Part shown: positions 17,336-26,009 of the stretch, one piece after another
Numbering within the stretch: the stretch's first letter is position 1
How the letters are laid out: each line of letters begins with the position of its first letter
From: Flavobacterium branchiarum
Lineage (GTDB): Bacteria; Bacteroidota; Bacteroidia; Flavobacteriales; Flavobacteriaceae
NCBI RefSeq assembly: GCF_030409845.1
Contig: NZ_JAUFQQ010000003.1
Span: forward strand, 1,612,001-1,676,000
Length of the DNA: 64,000 nucleotides
Direction of reading: 5' to 3'
Made by a program: the position numbers and the translations under genes
The notes under the pieces: generated by a model
What the model was told of the DNA's origin: nothing
The model's database searches: none
Seen by the model: only the letters and a program-made list of their open reading frames with translations

Positions 17336-19762
17336 TTAATATTTCAAAATATAATTTAGTTTTAAGTGGAAGCTACGTCCAGCATTTTGTACTCGGAAGT
17401 TATCATAGACCGTTTTGTCGAATATGTTCTTGCATTCAATATTCACAGACAGCAAACGATCTTTCCATGGGGTCCAGAGCACTCCTGCACTTTGAATTGT
17501 TTGTGTCGGAATAATGTTAGGCGCATTAACTTTGGCATCTCCCCAAAGTCCTAAAAATCCGTTAGGCTCCGTATCTTTAGGAATATAATCGAGGTAATAT
17601 TGATGTACATACCCCATGTTCCAATACATTTTTAGCTGATCTTCCTTATTGAACACCTTCGAAAGATGTACATCTGTAGATAAATTAGCAAAGAAGTAAG
17701 GCATGTTGCGTAATCGTGCTCCTTCTAAATAATGCAAAAGAGGATCTTCAACATGGTATAAACGAAAATCTTGATAAGTAAAATTTCCATTAAGGCGCAA
17801 CCAAGACAGGGGAGTTACATGTAAATCAGTCTCTAAACCGATTCCTCTAACTTGCTCCACATTTATGTTTTGTGTATAAATAAGGTTCATAGGAACTGCA
17901 TGTATCAAATCTTTAGTAATACGATAAAATCCATTTAACTCAAGATCAAAAAGACCTTCTTTACCAGTTCCAAAACCTATGTTACCATTTAAGCTGCGTT
18001 CTGGTTTTAGGTTGAAATTCGATAAAGCAAAAGAACCATCGCCCAATATCTCATTCTGTTCAGGTAGGCGAGTTGCTAATTCACCAGAAATTCTCATGAA
18101 GGTTTGTTTAGTCCAATCGTATTTTAAGGACTCTGCAACTCCAAAAGTGGAGATATTTGCTTTAGAGGTTTCTCCTTTTAACATTGCTGTACTAATGTCT
18201 ACTTCTTGTCCGACCATATTAGCATGATAAGCTTTAAGCTGAAAAGTGTTTCTCAATTTATCATCCATTAAGCTAGAATTTAAACCTAATGTTGCTATCG
18301 CTTTGTTATAATCTGCGGGTAGGCTTTGTAAGTCCACCGGATTATCACCCGCTGTTTTGCCTCCGTAAGGATCTTTTCCAGTTCGAGAAAAGGCATTATA
18401 GATAAAATTAAAAGCAATAGTATGATTAGCAGAAAGAGTATAATTTATGCCTGTTCGAGAAGTGAAATTAGCAAACCAAGCATCCAATAGAGAAGGGTTT
18501 CCACTCTCCCCACGTTGATTTTGATTTACAGGCGAATGATACTTACCATACCAATCGTATGAACCTCTTAAAGTATCCACACGCAAACTATTGATTTTGC
18601 TGTACACTAAAAACTGATCTACATCGAGACGATCATTTATAAACTTCTTTTTATATCGAATAGTTGGAATAATAGGAGTGTATTGTTCATTATAGGATGC
18701 GCCGTAAGGTTTCTCCATTAATGCTGCAAACTGGTTGTCTCGCTTGATATAAAAAGAAGTTATTCCTATGCGGAATTCATCTGCCCAAGATAAATCTCGT
18801 AATCCTATAAAGGCTTCACCATAGATTTGTTTATAGGCATTATGAAATAATTTTACTTTTGTCGGAATCACATTGGCAGTTTCCTGATCGGGCACACCAG
18901 CGATGACAGAATAATTATTATCGGAATAATTATAAAAAGAGTTCAAGCCCCAGAATAATTTACGGTCGGCAGTATTATACAATAAATTAGCAGATACTCT
19001 ATGTGTATTAAAAGAACCAACCTCGTAAGATAAGGCTAGGTAACGTTGTTGATCTGCACGAGAAACCATATTAATTGCTCCTCCTAATGCATCTGCGCCT
19101 ATAGAAGTAGGTAATACTCCTTTAAAGACTTCCACACGTTCGAGCATGTTTACTGGAATTGCCGAAATATTAAAGGCATTACCTAAATAATCAGTAGGGA
19201 TTCCATCTTTAAAAACTTTAATAGCTTTTCCTTGAAAACCATTTAGCATGATATTAGTATTAGATCCTAATCCTCCCGATTGACGAATTCGAACTCCGGC
19301 AGACTGATTCATTAATTCGACCAAGGTTGCCGCTTGTCCTTGAACAGCTTTTGTATCAATTATTTCCGCTTTTATGGTTTCTCTTTTGGCTTTTTTATTA
19401 GCACTCTTTCCATAAACTTTAATCTCATCAATTTGGACAGATCCATCCGAAAGAATAAACAATAGTTCCAGATCTTTTTTATCTTGGAGGTTTAAAACTC
19501 GAGATTCAGTTTTCATTCCCATAAAGCTCACTTTTAGAGTGTCTGACTTTACAGTAGTAGTAATTAAATTAAAATATCCCTGTGCATCTGTTTGTACTTG
19601 GAGATGTGCGCCAAGGAGCATAATATTAGCAGAATGTATCGCGGTTCCGTTTTCAAAAAGAACCTGCCCATGAATTCGTTTTGGCGTATTTTGAGCTGTA
19701 ACTCCTGTGACTATTGAACAGAAGAAAATTAAAATTGTGGAAGTATAGTATAAGTATTTCAT
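17336..19762 (-). CDS. TonB-dependent receptor, iron/siderophore type
   Basis: The 808-residue outer membrane receptor has a signal peptide cleaved after about residue 23. A carboxypeptidase-regulatory-like domain lies at about 28-105 (RIHGQVLFENGTAIHSANI). A TonB plug lies at about 130-250 (LNGFQGKAIKVFKDGIP, VEVFKGVLPTSIGADALGGAINM), followed by the barrel ending LKLNYILKY. It is first in an operon with DUF4374, PepSY and DUF4198-like genes, which points to iron-chelate or related metal uptake. The promoter carries a direct-repeat site likely bound by the divergent AraC regulator. The exact siderophore is unknown. Confidence 0.92.
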   Translation of the reverse strand: MKYLYYTSTILIFFCSIVTGVTAQNTPKRIHGQVLFENGTAIHSANIMLLGAHLQVQTDAQGYFNLITTTVKSDTLKVSFMGMKTESRVLNLQDKKDLELLFILSDGSVQIDEIKVYGKSANKKAKRETIKAEIIDTKAVQGQAATLVELMNQSAGVRIRQSGGLGSNTNIMLNGFQGKAIKVFKDGIPTDYLGNAFNISAIPVNMLERVEVFKGVLPTSIGADALGGAINMVSRADQQRYLALSYEVGSFNTHRVSANLLYNTADRKLFWGLNSFYNYSDNNYSVIAGVPDQETANVIPTKVKLFHNAYKQIYGEAFIGLRDLSWADEFRIGITSFYIKRDNQFAALMEKPYGASYNEQYTPIIPTIRYKKKFINDRLDVDQFLVYSKINSLRVDTLRGSYDWYGKYHSPVNQNQRGESGNPSLLDAWFANFTSRTGINYTLSANHTIAFNFIYNAFSRTGKDPYGGKTAGDNPVDLQSLPADYNKAIATLGLNSSLMDDKLRNTFQLKAYHANMVGQEVDISTAMLKGETSKANISTFGVAESLKYDWTKQTFMRISGELATRLPEQNEILGDGSFALSNFNLKPERSLNGNIGFGTGKEGLFDLELNGFYRITKDLIHAVPMNLIYTQNINVEQVRGIGLETDLHVTPLSWLRLNGNFTYQDFRLYHVEDPLLHYLEGARLRNMPYFFANLSTDVHLSKVFNKEDQLKMYWNMGYVHQYYLDYIPKDTEPNGFLGLWGDAKVNAPNIIPTQTIQSAGVLWTPWKDRLLSVNIECKNIFDKTVYDNFRVQNAGRSFHLKLNYILKY

Positions 19763-19806
19763 TTAATTTTTAAATTTGCATTATTAAGACTTAATAAAAA
19801 CAAGTG

Positions 19807-19861
19807 CAAAAATAGAGAGATAGGTATACGGTATTTACAGGATTATATACGGTAAAGACAG
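19807..19861. promoter_or_regulatory. Divergent promoter with 21-bp-phased direct repeat, likely AraC site
   Basis: TATACGGTATTTACAG at 19825-19840 is repeated as TATACGGTAAAGACAG at 19846-19861. The start-to-start distance is exactly 21 bp, two helical turns, so a dimer would bind one DNA face. On the minus strand a TATTTTTG -7 box lies at 19814-19807 with no -33 match. The repeats sit just upstream of it, where a class II activator would sit. The AraC gene starts 23 bp beyond the repeats and may be autoregulated. Confidence 0.7.
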
Positions 19862-19883
19862 TAATATCTAGGATTAGTACGTT

Positions 19884-20888
19884 ATGATGAAAATTGAATT
19901 AAGAAATCCTCAGTTAACTCTTCCTAAAAAAATTATCGAGGTCGATCAAGGGTATATGTTGTTAGGTCAAGAAAGTATTTTAGAGACCCAAACAAAAATT
20001 GAAACAAAGGAATTTAATATTGAAAAACGTACGATTCAAATCGACGGAGTGTTCATTCATTTCTACAAAAAGAATATTTTAGAGCAGCAAAAAGTTAAAG
20101 TGCTTAGTACTTCGGGTTATATTCAAATGCATTTTGAACTTTCTACAGGAGCAACTTTATATGAATCTAGTGAAAACAAGGGTTCTGTTTTACCTACTTA
20201 TCAGGGGCAACATATGCTATTTTTTGAACCCCATTTGGATGGTTATTTGACTTTTCCAATTTGTTCAGGTGCTACAAGTGTTGAAATTGAACTTTCGGAA
20301 GCATGGTTAAAAAAACAGTTTGGGGAGCAATTATTCTTACTCAAGGATTTCGCTTTTGCTTTAAGAGGAAGTCAAGCCGCCGTTCTAGGTGGAAGAGCCT
20401 ATCCGATATGTCCCGATATTTATCGAATTATTAAGCAACTTTATGATTGTCCGTACGAAGGGGAATTAAAGAAGTTTTTTATAGAAAGTAAATTGCTGGA
20501 GTTGCTCACTATTAAAATATATAAGGCATCAACTAGTTTTCCAACAAAAACTTTAGCTAATATTTCAAAGATAGACAGGGAAAGACTTTATTATTTAAAA
20601 GAACTTCTTACATCTATTGATGCTGAACAATACACGATTCAGCAAATGACAGAATTAACTTTCATGAATCGTACAAAACTACAGAACTCTTTTAAACAGC
20701 TCTTCGGAATGACTATTCATGAATTTGTAGTCGATAAAAGAATGGAAGAAGCATATCAGTTATTATCGTACTCATCAGGTTGGACAGTTGCTGAGGTAGC
20801 AAGAAAGGTTGGTTATAAACATTACAATCATTTCTCGACTGCTTTTAAAAACAAATTTGGGGTTTCACCTAGCAAAATAGTAAACTAA
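19884..20888 (+). CDS. AraC-family transcriptional regulator of the iron locus
   Basis: The 334-residue protein has a beta-rich N-terminal sensor domain (about 1-225) and a C-terminal AraC double helix-turn-helix (about 235-334). The latter contains YTIQQMTELTFMNRTKLQNSFKQLFG and VAEVARKVGYKHYNHFSTAFKNKFGVSP. It is divergent from the receptor operon and resembles PchR-type regulators that sense ferric siderophores. Two start codons, 19884 and 19887, are adjacent and cannot be separated. The last 83 coding bases plus downstream DNA are duplicated at 22509-22645. Confidence 0.9.
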   Translation: MMKIELRNPQLTLPKKIIEVDQGYMLLGQESILETQTKIETKEFNIEKRTIQIDGVFIHFYKKNILEQQKVKVLSTSGYIQMHFELSTGATLYESSENKGSVLPTYQGQHMLFFEPHLDGYLTFPICSGATSVEIELSEAWLKKQFGEQLFLLKDFAFALRGSQAAVLGGRAYPICPDIYRIIKQLYDCPYEGELKKFFIESKLLELLTIKIYKASTSFPTKTLANISKIDRERLYYLKELLTSIDAEQYTIQQMTELTFMNRTKLQNSFKQLFGMTIHEFVVDKRMEEAYQLLSYSSGWTVAEVARKVGYKHYNHFSTAFKNKFGVSPSKIVN

Positions 20889-20942
20889 TTTCTCTCGAGT
20901 ATAATTGTGGGCACGGAAAAAATTTCTGCGCTACCGTTGGCA
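20806..20942 (+). repeat. araC 3' end plus downstream repeat, source of a duplicated segment
   Basis: These 137 bases span the last 83 bases of the araC gene, its stop codon and a hairpin-forming sequence at 20907-20940 (GTGGGCACGG, then GGAAA..TTTCT, then GCGCTACCGTTGG). They reappear collinearly at 22509-22645. The 20907-20940 part belongs to a dispersed repeat also seen near 28.8, 42.7 and 44.6 kb. The rest of the spacer up to 21144 shows nothing recognisable apart from 21086-21116, which resembles sequence downstream of the yefM/yoeB pair near 46.7 kb. Confidence 0.85.
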
Positions 20943-21144
20943 CTTAGCCAAGCGACCGCATATCTTGTATGATAGTCATAAAAGTTGAGTTCCAGTGTGG
21001 ATTTACAAAATTTTTCTAATAATTATAGTGGTGGTTAGCTAATCAGCATGTAATTCAAAGAACATTTTTCAAATACGAAAATAAGTTTAGTTTGTATAAT
21101 TTCCTAATTAGAAAAAGGTTGAAATCTCATTATTTAACATAAAA

Positions 21145-21166
21145 AAAGCTCTCATTTGAGAGCTTT
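21145..21166 (-). terminator. Terminator of the Panacea toxin-antitoxin operon
   Basis: The perfect 10-bp stem AAAGCTCTCA/TGAGAGCTTT has a 2-nt loop. On the minus strand it runs into a T-run formed by the A-tract at 21141-21147. It lies 9 bp past the operon's last stop. A near-identical terminator follows yoeB at 46774-46793. Confidence 0.85.
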
Positions 21167-21174
21167 ATATAGTT

Positions 21175-21627
21175 TTAAACAAAACCAAATTTCTTTTTAA
21201 GAATAGCAGAAATAATTCTATTTGTCTTTATATGATCATGTACATCTTTTAAAAGAGTACTATCAATATTACCAACAACCCTTTCTGGATTTTTAGTTAT
21301 AAATACTATGAGCATTTCTAGTTCAAATTCTTTTAAATTCGAACAGTCAATATAACTATCATGATCTAAAAAAGCATGTCTCAAACAATCTATTGGTAAA
21401 TGAAGACTTTGCAGATATGGTGATGGAAATACATTTTGATTTATTTCTGTATTAATAATTACATAAGCAACTGCCTTTTCTTGCGTATTAACTCCAACTA
21501 AAATGATATATTTATCATAATTGACTTGTAAATCTTGAAGCTTAATTAATAAGGCATTTCCAATATTGATACTTCTTTGAGCAAATTGGTCTTTTATATT
21601 TTGTGGAAATAAATCACCTAAACTCAT
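21175..21627 (-). CDS. Putative toxin partner of Panacea antitoxin
   Basis: The 150-residue protein overlaps the Panacea gene by 4 bp, so the two are translationally coupled. It begins with an amphipathic MSLGDLFPQNIKDQF segment. The core KYIILVGVN..AVAYVIINTEIN...SYIDCSNLKEF resembles a small SH3-like beta barrel as in PemK/MazF-type RNases, followed by C-terminal helices. Panacea (SocA/DUF4065) antitoxins are known to pair with many different toxins, which supports a toxin role. I recognise no catalytic residues, so the activity is unassigned. Confidence 0.6.
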   Translation of the reverse strand: MSLGDLFPQNIKDQFAQRSINIGNALLIKLQDLQVNYDKYIILVGVNTQEKAVAYVIINTEINQNVFPSPYLQSLHLPIDCLRHAFLDHDSYIDCSNLKEFELEMLIVFITKNPERVVGNIDSTLLKDVHDHIKTNRIISAILKKKFGFV

Positions 21628-22136
21628 ACTAACTCAATGTTATCATTAATCATCTGTTGATTGATAAACATCAAAACATTATCATCAGCACCTATGGCTC
21701 TTGCCATATCTAAATAATTAATAACCCAGTAAGCTTTATTGTAAGCATCATCATGAGATTTATTAGTTAAATCAACAAATGATAAATCTCTATTTTCTTC
21801 AATGGATTCATTTAAACATTCAATATCACTCTCAGATAAATAATCTAAATTTGGTTCTATTAAAGGTTGTATGTTGTATTTATGATATTTTGCTACGACT
21901 TCTTCTAATCCTTCAATTTCCTCATCTACTACATTTTTGACAAATGAAGGAACTGGACCATATTGCATTTTCACATACGTATCACCAAAAATTGGTCTTC
22001 CATATTTCAATAGATGCTTTTGGTCTGCGAAGTATAAAATCTTATATGTTTTGTGAGTGTCAGCTTTTTCAAGATTACTTGTCACAAACAAAAGAGTATT
22101 TACTGCTTTTTCCCTATGTAGATTAAAATTTTTCAT
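21624..22136 (-). CDS. Panacea-domain (SocA-like, DUF4065) antitoxin
   Basis: The 170-residue protein shows the DUF4065/Panacea pattern: VNTLLFVTSNLEKADTHKTYKILYFADQKHLLKYGRPIFGDTYVKMQYGPVPSFVKN at about 12-68. Helical segments follow, ending in YWVINYLDMARAIGAD. In characterised systems this domain neutralises the adjacent toxin by direct binding. It is the first gene of a two-gene minus-strand operon with a shared terminator, next to recombinase and gene-tail remnants. This location suggests acquisition as a mobile defence or stabilisation module. Confidence 0.85.
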   Translation of the reverse strand: MKNFNLHREKAVNTLLFVTSNLEKADTHKTYKILYFADQKHLLKYGRPIFGDTYVKMQYGPVPSFVKNVVDEEIEGLEEVVAKYHKYNIQPLIEPNLDYLSESDIECLNESIEENRDLSFVDLTNKSHDDAYNKAYWVINYLDMARAIGADDNVLMFINQQMINDNIELV

Positions 22137-22234
22137 ATTTCAACGGATTATTACACGTTAAGTTGAGAGTACAAAGATATAAAATATAATTCAGAATAAT
22201 TAAATAGCTAATTCTATGCCAAATACAGAAACAG

Positions 22235-22371
22235 TTACTCATATTGGAAAAACTTGTTTGTAAGCTCTCTCTGTTGCTGGCTGTCCACTTTGAAATACTT
22301 CTCAGTAGTAACAGATTACTTATGACTAGCAAGCTCCTGAACCTTTTCCAAAGTTAGTTCCTTTTCATTGA
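22235..22371 (-). pseudogene. Tyrosine recombinase (integrase) C-terminal remnant
   Basis: Read on the minus strand, this stretch encodes TLEKVQELASHK, then a stop codon, then SVTTEKYFKV and a short tail ending FQYE. The LASHKSVTTTEKY-like pattern is the C-terminal catalytic box of tyrosine recombinases, with the HK segment and the nucleophilic Tyr. The internal stop and the missing N-terminal two thirds make it a dead fragment. The flanking stretch to 22508 shows no gene I can support. Confidence 0.6.
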
Positions 22372-22508
22372 GTTAATTACAGATAACACCATTCGGATGG
22401 TTTTCAGGTTGAAGTTCTTATCAGGAAACAATAATTTTAACGGTTCAATCATCGCATGAACACTGTAAACAGTAATAGGTTTTCCTAGCTTTATAATGAT
22501 TAGCTTAT

Positions 22509-22645
22509 AGGTTGGTTATAAACATTACAATCATTTCTCGACTGCTTTTAAAAACAAATTTGGTGTTTCGCCTAGCAAGATAGTAAACTAATTTCTCATG
22601 AGTTGAATTGTGGATACGGAAAGAGTTTCTGCGCTACCGTTGGCA
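22509..22645 (+). pseudogene. Duplicated 3' end of the araC regulator plus dispersed repeat
   Basis: These 137 bases match 20806-20942 without gaps and with a few substitutions: the last helix-turn-helix codons, the stop codon and the hairpin repeat. No start codon or upstream araC sequence is present. The copy lies 1.7 kb from the source in the same orientation, with the Panacea operon between the two. That operon is therefore flanked by direct repeats. Confidence 0.85.
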
Positions 22646-22762
22646 TAACGAATTGGATTCTGTTGTAAATAATAGTCTCATTGTCATTTATTTATAAAAC
22701 AAAATTGTTAGGAGGGATTTAAATGTAGAATTACTATTGTGTTAAAGCTAAAAAAATGAAAT

Positions 22763-22790
22763 AAAAAAAGGCTGCTCAAGATGAACAGCC
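22763..22790 (-). terminator. Terminator of the porin/Dabb/cupin operon
   Basis: On the minus strand GGCTGTTC pairs with GAGCAGCC around a short loop, followed by a seven-base T-run (A-tract at 22763-22769). It lies just past the cupin stop codon. Confidence 0.8.
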
Positions 22791-22796
22791 CTTAGA

Positions 22797-23267
22797 TTAT
22801 TTATTATTTGGTACAAATAAATCATCTGCATTTTCGGTTATCGGAATATATAATCTTTCCCATTTTTTACCATGAATCATATCCCAGCTATGCCCTTTTC
22901 CTTTTAAATCTTCGGCCAGTAATATAACCCCTGGTTCAATGATAAATGTTGAACCATCACTTACCTTGAATTTAATTTTTCCTTTAAGAGTTATTACGTA
23001 TTGTCTTCTTGGAGCTGGATGTGCATTTTTTTCCCAGTCTTCGGTTTTATTGCTTATCCATGAGGTTGTTGTATTCATGTGCTTTAAAGTAGGTATCGTT
23101 CCTTTTTCAAATCCGCAGCTACCGTCAGGATTATTTATAAGCCTTATAGCAGGCATTGATTCTTCTGGTTCTTTATTTTCTTTGTGTTGCGCATAAGTTA
23201 GTAGAGTACCTAATAATGCAAAAATTAAGGTGAAATTTTTAATCTTGTTTTTCATTTTGTTTTTCAT
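22797..23267 (-). CDS. Secreted cupin-domain protein
   Basis: The 156-residue protein has a signal peptide (TLIFALLGTLLTYAQ). A small cupin barrel carries RRQYVITLKGKIKFKVSDGSTFIIEPGVILLAEDLKGKGHSW, where PG and the GHSW His fit cupin motif 2. Two start codons 12 bp apart arise from a tandem AAAAACAAAATG repeat (M1 or M5), so the true start is ambiguous. It is the third gene of an operon with a Dabb protein and a porin. The function is unknown; binding of a small organic ligand is plausible. Confidence 0.8.
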   Translation of the reverse strand: MKNKMKNKIKNFTLIFALLGTLLTYAQHKENKEPEESMPAIRLINNPDGSCGFEKGTIPTLKHMNTTTSWISNKTEDWEKNAHPAPRRQYVITLKGKIKFKVSDGSTFIIEPGVILLAEDLKGKGHSWDMIHGKKWERLYIPITENADDLFVPNNK

Positions 23268-23291
23268 TTTGTTTTTATATTTAATTGTTTA

Positions 23292-23714
23292 TTATTTCGT
23301 TTGATAAATGGAATCATGAACCGCCATTCTATTAAAAAAAGGTTTGTATTTAGCTACTAATTCTAGATGTTCAGGTAATTTTCCGTAAGTTTCCAAACCT
23401 TGTAGAGAATCAAATTCCATAGAAACATTATAGGTGAAAGAATTGTCCATCACAGGTCTTGGTGTTGAATTTGCAGGTTTGCCATAACGTACGTTTTTTA
23501 CGTAGGGAAGCTTTTTAAGTCCTTCAAAAAAGTTTTGAAAATCCTCCACCTCAGTAGATGTAAGTTCAGGTTTAAGCCAAAACAGCAAATAATGAAAATA
23601 AACAGTATTTGGTTTATGAACTTTCTCATTTATTGAGTTAGCAAGCACTTTACCTGTGGTTAAGGCTAGTACTCCTGCGGTTGCTGATTTGATAATAAAA
23701 TTTCTTCGTTTCAT
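23292..23714 (-). CDS. Secreted Dabb (stress-response A/B barrel) domain protein
   Basis: The 140-residue protein starts MKRRNFIIKSATAG, a twin-arginine-like signal. The Dabb ferredoxin-like barrel follows: VYFHYLLFWLKPELTSTEVEDFQNFFEGLKKLPYVKNVRYGKPA and a C-terminal DSLQGLETYGKLPEHLELVAKYKPFFNRM stretch. Dabb proteins include small-molecule-binding dimers and cyclases. It lies 12 bp after the porin gene and 24 bp before the cupin gene, which suggests one pathway acting on an imported aromatic or organic compound (inference). Confidence 0.85.
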   Translation of the reverse strand: MKRRNFIIKSATAGVLALTTGKVLANSINEKVHKPNTVYFHYLLFWLKPELTSTEVEDFQNFFEGLKKLPYVKNVRYGKPANSTPRPVMDNSFTYNVSMEFDSLQGLETYGKLPEHLELVAKYKPFFNRMAVHDSIYQTK

Positions 23715-23726
23715 AATAGTAGAATT

Positions 23727-25055
23727 TTAATTAAAGTCAATTCTGTATTTTAATACAAACTGCCACTTTCTATCTGATACAGTTGCCAGTTTAGCATCAT
23801 TTAAAGTATAAATTGGACGGTTTTGAGCATCAATTGTAAGTCTTGATGACATACCGTTCATTAGCAATGAAACGCCAGCATCATAAGTCAATGCTTTGTC
23901 ATGAAGGCCATCAAGATCAGACAGCATAATACTACCAGCAGGCTGTAGTTGCAAGCTGTTTTTATCTTTATTAAAGTAAGGCAGTGTACCGCCAATTTGT
24001 ACATAATAGGTATTACCAGTCCCAATAACAGGCGAAGCATTTCCAGCACCGTTAAGACTACTCATAGAAGTATTTACTCCACTTGCAGGATTACTGACTC
24101 CCGAGTACCGAGTATAGTTAGGACCGTAGTTGTTATTCATTGCCATGGCATAGGCGCTAAAAGAGGTTCCATGTTCTTTATTAATGGGAGTATCGTAGAA
24201 AAGATCAATAGCGAAGCTTTTTTGGTCATCATTAATTGTGTTTCCTGCATCGTTTAGATGCCAAAGTGCATTATGCATGTATTCAAATCCTGCTCCAAGC
24301 GCTAGGACTTTCTTTTTACCGCTATAAGTTCCCGAATGAAAAGGCGAAGCATTGTTTTCTGTTTCAAAAAATTCATATTTAAAATAACCCGAATAATCTT
24401 TATTTGGTGCTGTTTTACTGAAAGTTGCCAAATTATGCTGTGGATCTGTGCTTACATTGGTATATGGATCTGCAATTACCAAGCGATAATCAAGCTTACC
24501 TATTTGTCCTTTGGCATAAATACTTAATTCTCTTACCGTTTCATCAGTTATACCTGCATTTCCTGTAGCATAAGAAGGTAAATCGTATAATAACGTATTT
24601 AATGGTCCAGTTGTGAACCTGGAAAGACCTCTCCAGGTTGATCTTCCCGCACCAGCGGAAATAAGGTCATTGAATTTGTATTCTGCGTAAGCGTCTAAAA
24701 GTTCGAATGCTGGTGTTGTTTTAGAAGCAACATTTACATTGGTCATTCCACCTTGTAATATAAAGGTTAGTTTTTCCGTAGGCTGATAGGCCATTTTTAC
24801 GCGCACTCTGCGCAGCGATAAGTCTGAGACACTGTTTACCTGTTCACCGTTGACCAAGCTCCCCGGATTAAGAGCAACATAGCGTGCCCATATTTCGGCA
24901 TAACCGCTCAAAGAAATCGAACGTGTTTTCTGCTCGTTTAAATAATGCGTAAGAGTAGGATTTCCAAAATCGTTCTTTTTTTGGGCATTTACGTTATTTA
25001 TATACCCTGTTAAGAGAGTTAAACAGATCCCAATTTTTAAATAATTTGTTTTCAT
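23727..25055 (-). CDS. Outer membrane porin (phosphate-selective porin O/P-like)
   Basis: The 442-residue protein has a signal peptide cut near NNVNAQ and a barrel body with repeated amphipathic strands, for example LSLRRVRVKMAYQPTEKLTFILQGGMTNV. The C-terminus RKWQFVLKYRIDFN ends in an aromatic-rich strand. The SLRRVRVKM and LLDAYAEYKF segments match the porin O/P-like family of Bacteroidota. It heads the operon divergent from the OmpR-type two-component genes, which probably control it. The substrate is unknown. Confidence 0.82.
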   Translation of the reverse strand: MKTNYLKIGICLTLLTGYINNVNAQKKNDFGNPTLTHYLNEQKTRSISLSGYAEIWARYVALNPGSLVNGEQVNSVSDLSLRRVRVKMAYQPTEKLTFILQGGMTNVNVASKTTPAFELLDAYAEYKFNDLISAGAGRSTWRGLSRFTTGPLNTLLYDLPSYATGNAGITDETVRELSIYAKGQIGKLDYRLVIADPYTNVSTDPQHNLATFSKTAPNKDYSGYFKYEFFETENNASPFHSGTYSGKKKVLALGAGFEYMHNALWHLNDAGNTINDDQKSFAIDLFYDTPINKEHGTSFSAYAMAMNNNYGPNYTRYSGVSNPASGVNTSMSSLNGAGNASPVIGTGNTYYVQIGGTLPYFNKDKNSLQLQPAGSIMLSDLDGLHDKALTYDAGVSLLMNGMSSRLTIDAQNRPIYTLNDAKLATVSDRKWQFVLKYRIDFN

Positions 25056-25319
25056 GTATAGTTAATTTACATTCTGTTTAGTAGTGATGACTACTTGTTT
25101 TTGATGATACAAAGGTAGATTCAGAGTAGTGCTCCGGTCATTAGAAAAGTATTAGAAAACCTTTAGAATGTTATGAGAGAATTAATTGCTTTCGGGTTAA
25201 GTGATTGAAGGTTAAGTGTTTTTGTCTGAATTGTAATTAGAGTGATTTTAAGATGCTTTCAGCAAACCAAAATATTGTCGTAAATTTGGCTAGGATTTTA
25301 AAAAAAGAAGCAGACTCAA
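25056..25319. promoter_or_regulatory. Divergent control region between porin operon and two-component genes
   Basis: This 264-bp spacer must contain both start sites and presumably sites for the response regulator encoded at 25320. I see no strong palindrome. A TTTG-containing stretch precedes each gene, but no promoter can be fixed with confidence. Confidence 0.4.
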
Positions 25320-26009
25320 ATGAAGATTTTAATAGTTGAAGACAACAGCCGAGTTTCGGCTCTGCTCAAACGCGGATTAGAAAGCCAGGGATATCAGGTT
25401 TATATTGCAGAAGAAGCGGAAGAAGGGTTAGTTCTTTTTGAAAAAATTGGTTTCGATCTGATTATTACAGATATTATGCTACCAGGAATGGATGGTATTG
25501 CTTTTTGTAAACAAATCCGTCATTCTAAAATAAAAACACCAATTTTTATGCTTACGGCCTTGGGAACTATTGATGAAAAAATTGAAGGATTTGATGCTGG
25601 GGCAGACGATTATCTTGTAAAACCTTTCGAAATACGAGAACTCTATGCAAGGGTAAAAGCACTTTTACATCGTAGAGTTGAGACTGGAAATAATAATGAG
25701 GAAACTTTTGAGCTGGTTTATAATGATCTTGTTATGGATAAAAGAACGAAAGTTATCTACAGAGAGGGGCTTACTATAAATCTTACCCCCAAGGAGTTTA
25801 ATCTACTGCAGTTTATGATGCAGAATCCCGAGAGATTGCTAACTCGCGATGAAATTGCTGACAATGTCTGGGGAAATAACTTTGATACAGGAACCAACTA
25901 TATTGATGTTTACATTGCTTATTTGAGAAAAAAAGTAGATAAAGGTTTTGAGCAAAAACTTATCCATACCAAAGTAGGTATGGGGTTTATTTTAAGCAAT
26001 AAGATATGA
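25320..26009 (+). CDS. OmpR/PhoB-family response regulator
   Basis: The 229-residue protein has a receiver domain at 1-118 with acidic residues Glu7/Asp8, phosphoacceptor Asp51 (TDIMLPGMDG), the conserved Thr in MLTA and the KPF lysine. A winged-helix DNA-binding domain follows at about 130-227 (LTPKEFNLLQFMMQNPERLLTRDEI, TNYIDVYIAYLRKKVD). It overlaps the histidine kinase gene by 4 bp. Its likely target is the divergent porin/Dabb/cupin operon. Confidence 0.95.
   Translation: MKILIVEDNSRVSALLKRGLESQGYQVYIAEEAEEGLVLFEKIGFDLIITDIMLPGMDGIAFCKQIRHSKIKTPIFMLTALGTIDEKIEGFDAGADDYLVKPFEIRELYARVKALLHRRVETGNNNEETFELVYNDLVMDKRTKVIYREGLTINLTPKEFNLLQFMMQNPERLLTRDEIADNVWGNNFDTGTNYIDVYIAYLRKKVDKGFEQKLIHTKVGMGFILSNKI

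Noticed and set aside
20907..20940. Integron attC site at the GCGCTACCGTTGGCA repeat
   Set aside because: A GTTRRRY-like end is present, but no matching partner core or cassette array is seen, and the palindrome is in the wrong place.
22123..22332. Minus-strand open frame of 69 codons next to the Panacea gene
   Set aside because: Its sequence is out of frame with the recognisable integrase remnant in the same bases and overlaps the Panacea start. It looks like chance.
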